Both the position numbers and the translations under genes were made by a program. Below the pieces are notes generated by a model that ran no database searches, was not told the DNA's origin, and worked only from the letters and a program-made list of their open reading frames with translations. A DNA stretch of 64,000 bases from Candidatus Limosilactobacillus merdigallinarum (lineage in GTDB: Bacteria > Bacillota > Bacilli > Lactobacillales > Lactobacillaceae): contig DXFH01000022.1 of the NCBI GenBank assembly GCA_019114515.1, positions 1 through 64,000 on the forward strand. Reading direction: 5' to 3'. Of this stretch, positions 63,260-64,000 are shown one piece after another. Numbering within the stretch: the stretch's first letter is position 1; the number at the start of each line of letters is the position of its first letter.

Positions 63260-64000
63260 CTAATCAATAATCTTCTTAAAGCCTTCGTATAGCTGGTCAA
63301 ATACCCGGTTAAATTCCTGCGCATCTTCCATAGTGTTTTGGTCACCCAGGCTTACCCGGACAGCACATTCAGCGACATTCTTAGGAACTTTCATTGCCGA
63401 TAAGGTGCTGGTGGTATCTTCATCCTTAGAAGAACAGGCACTAGTAGTCGAAATGTATATATCATGCTCTTCAAAGGCGTGCACAACCGTTTCACCACGG
63501 ACACCAACAATGGCAAAGCACAAAATATGCGCTACAAAACCATCGTCATCTTTAGAGAAGATCTTAACGTGATTAAACTTCTTCAGGTGTTCAATAATGG
63601 CATGCTTAATTGCTCGTTCACGTTGCACGCTCTCATCCTGACCATCTTGAACTAGACGGATGGCACGGACCATCGCAGCGTCGCCAGGGGTATTTTCCGT
63701 ACCACTGCGCAGGCCTTGTTCTTGGCCACCACCAGCGATCAGCGGTTCAATCTGGCGACCACTCTTCTTGTAGACAAAGCCCGTCCCCCGTGGGGCATGG
63801 AATTTGTGACCAGAAAAGGTCGCAAAATCAACCCGATCAGAAAATACTAATGGTTCAAGGCCCTTACCAATGGCCTGCACGGCATCGACCATGTAATGAA
63901 TATTCGGGTACTTCTTTAAGATCTCACCAATTTCTTTGATCGGCTGAATCGTTCCAATTTCATTATTGACAGCCATGATGGAAACCAAGATTGTGTCGGG
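63260..64000 (-). CDS. Cysteine desulfurase (NifS/IscS type), partial
   Basis: C-terminal 246 residues of a PLP enzyme that removes sulfur from cysteine; the N terminus is past the right edge of the window. The frame is open to base 64000 (reading PDTILVSIMAVNNEIG). The PLP Lys is in TFSGHKFHAPRGTG and the catalytic Cys in TTSACSSKDED. The gene pair with thiI is the nifZ-thiI arrangement of Bacilli, so it most probably feeds tRNA thiolation. Confidence 0.94.
   Translation of the reverse strand, partial: PDTILVSIMAVNNEIGTIQPIKEIGEILKKYPNIHYMVDAVQAIGKGLEPLVFSDRVDFATFSGHKFHAPRGTGFVYKKSGRQIEPLIAGGGQEQGLRSGTENTPGDAAMVRAIRLVQDGQDESVQRERAIKHAIIEHLKKFNHVKIFSKDDDGFVAHILCFAIVGVRGETVVHAFEEHDIYISTTSACSSKDEDTTSTLSAMKVPKNVAECAVRVSLGDQNTMEDAQEFNRVFDQLYEGFKKIID

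Overview
This 64 kb window comes from a low-GC Gram-positive lactobacillus. The partial 16S rRNA gene at the left edge reads as the Limosilactobacillus reuteri group, and the gene order (comG-ytxK-ackA, ytxGH-ccpA, mutS2-cvpA, ruvAB-mutLS, ymfFH-rodZ-pgsA-cinA-recA-rny, radC-mreBCD) is the standard Bacilli chromosomal backbone. Most genes lie on the minus strand; dedA, mscS, yslB, rnhC and rdgB are on the plus strand. I see no prophage, insertion sequence or CRISPR array.

Layout. 1-900: 5' part of a 16S rRNA gene with two tandem promoters. 0.9-4.2 kb: dedA, convergent with a four-gene operon (DUF1461-type membrane protein, HAD phosphatase, YutD, metallophosphoesterase). 4.2-10.2 kb: ackA, ytxK and the complete comG competence pseudopilus operon. 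10.3-13.9 kb: yebC, an unknown membrane protein, ccpA and the ytxH/ytxG pair. 14-21 kb: mscS, murI, yslB, trxA, mutS2, cvpA, rnhC. 21-26.8 kb: an accessory five-gene operon (sugar kinase, TrpF-like barrel protein, YczE-type membrane protein, iron alcohol dehydrogenase, nucleoside hydrolase) preceded by a helix-turn-helix protein fused to a dead paralogue of the kinase. 26.8-33.9 kb: rdgB, yrzB-ruvX-ireB-alaS with an alanine T-box, the cshB helicase, nrnA. 34-42 kb: yajC, a degenerate tgt, ruvBA, mutL, mutS. 42-50.7 kb: rny, recA (perfect LexA box), cinA, pgsA, rodZ, and an M16 protease pair. 51-53.5 kb: a polar amino-acid ABC transporter behind an unusual leader with two T-box antiterminators. 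53.5-64 kb: mreDCB, radC, folC, a cloverleaf-like intergenic element, valS with a valine T-box, tpx, thiI and the C-terminal part of a cysteine desulfurase.

The most promising undescribed system is the 21.0-26.8 kb locus. The proposed logic is that a nucleoside hydrolase frees a pentose, a PfkB kinase phosphorylates it, a TrpF-like enzyme lacking the classical catalytic cysteine rearranges or cleaves it, and an iron dehydrogenase reduces the carbonyl product, which could serve as an electron sink. Control would be by a repurposed pseudokinase that senses the sugar and by CcpA through a cre site overlapping the promoter. The enzymatic order is inference; gene order, lost catalytic residues and promoter architecture are visible in the sequence. 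Second is a protein at the tgt locus that has lost the Tgt catalytic aspartates and zinc cysteines, with queA absent beside it. Third is the partly duplicated T-box in front of the amino-acid transporter.

Many genes use TTG or GTG starts with good Shine-Dalgarno sequences; starts given here were chosen on that basis. All functions rest on motif recognition and gene order, without database searches.
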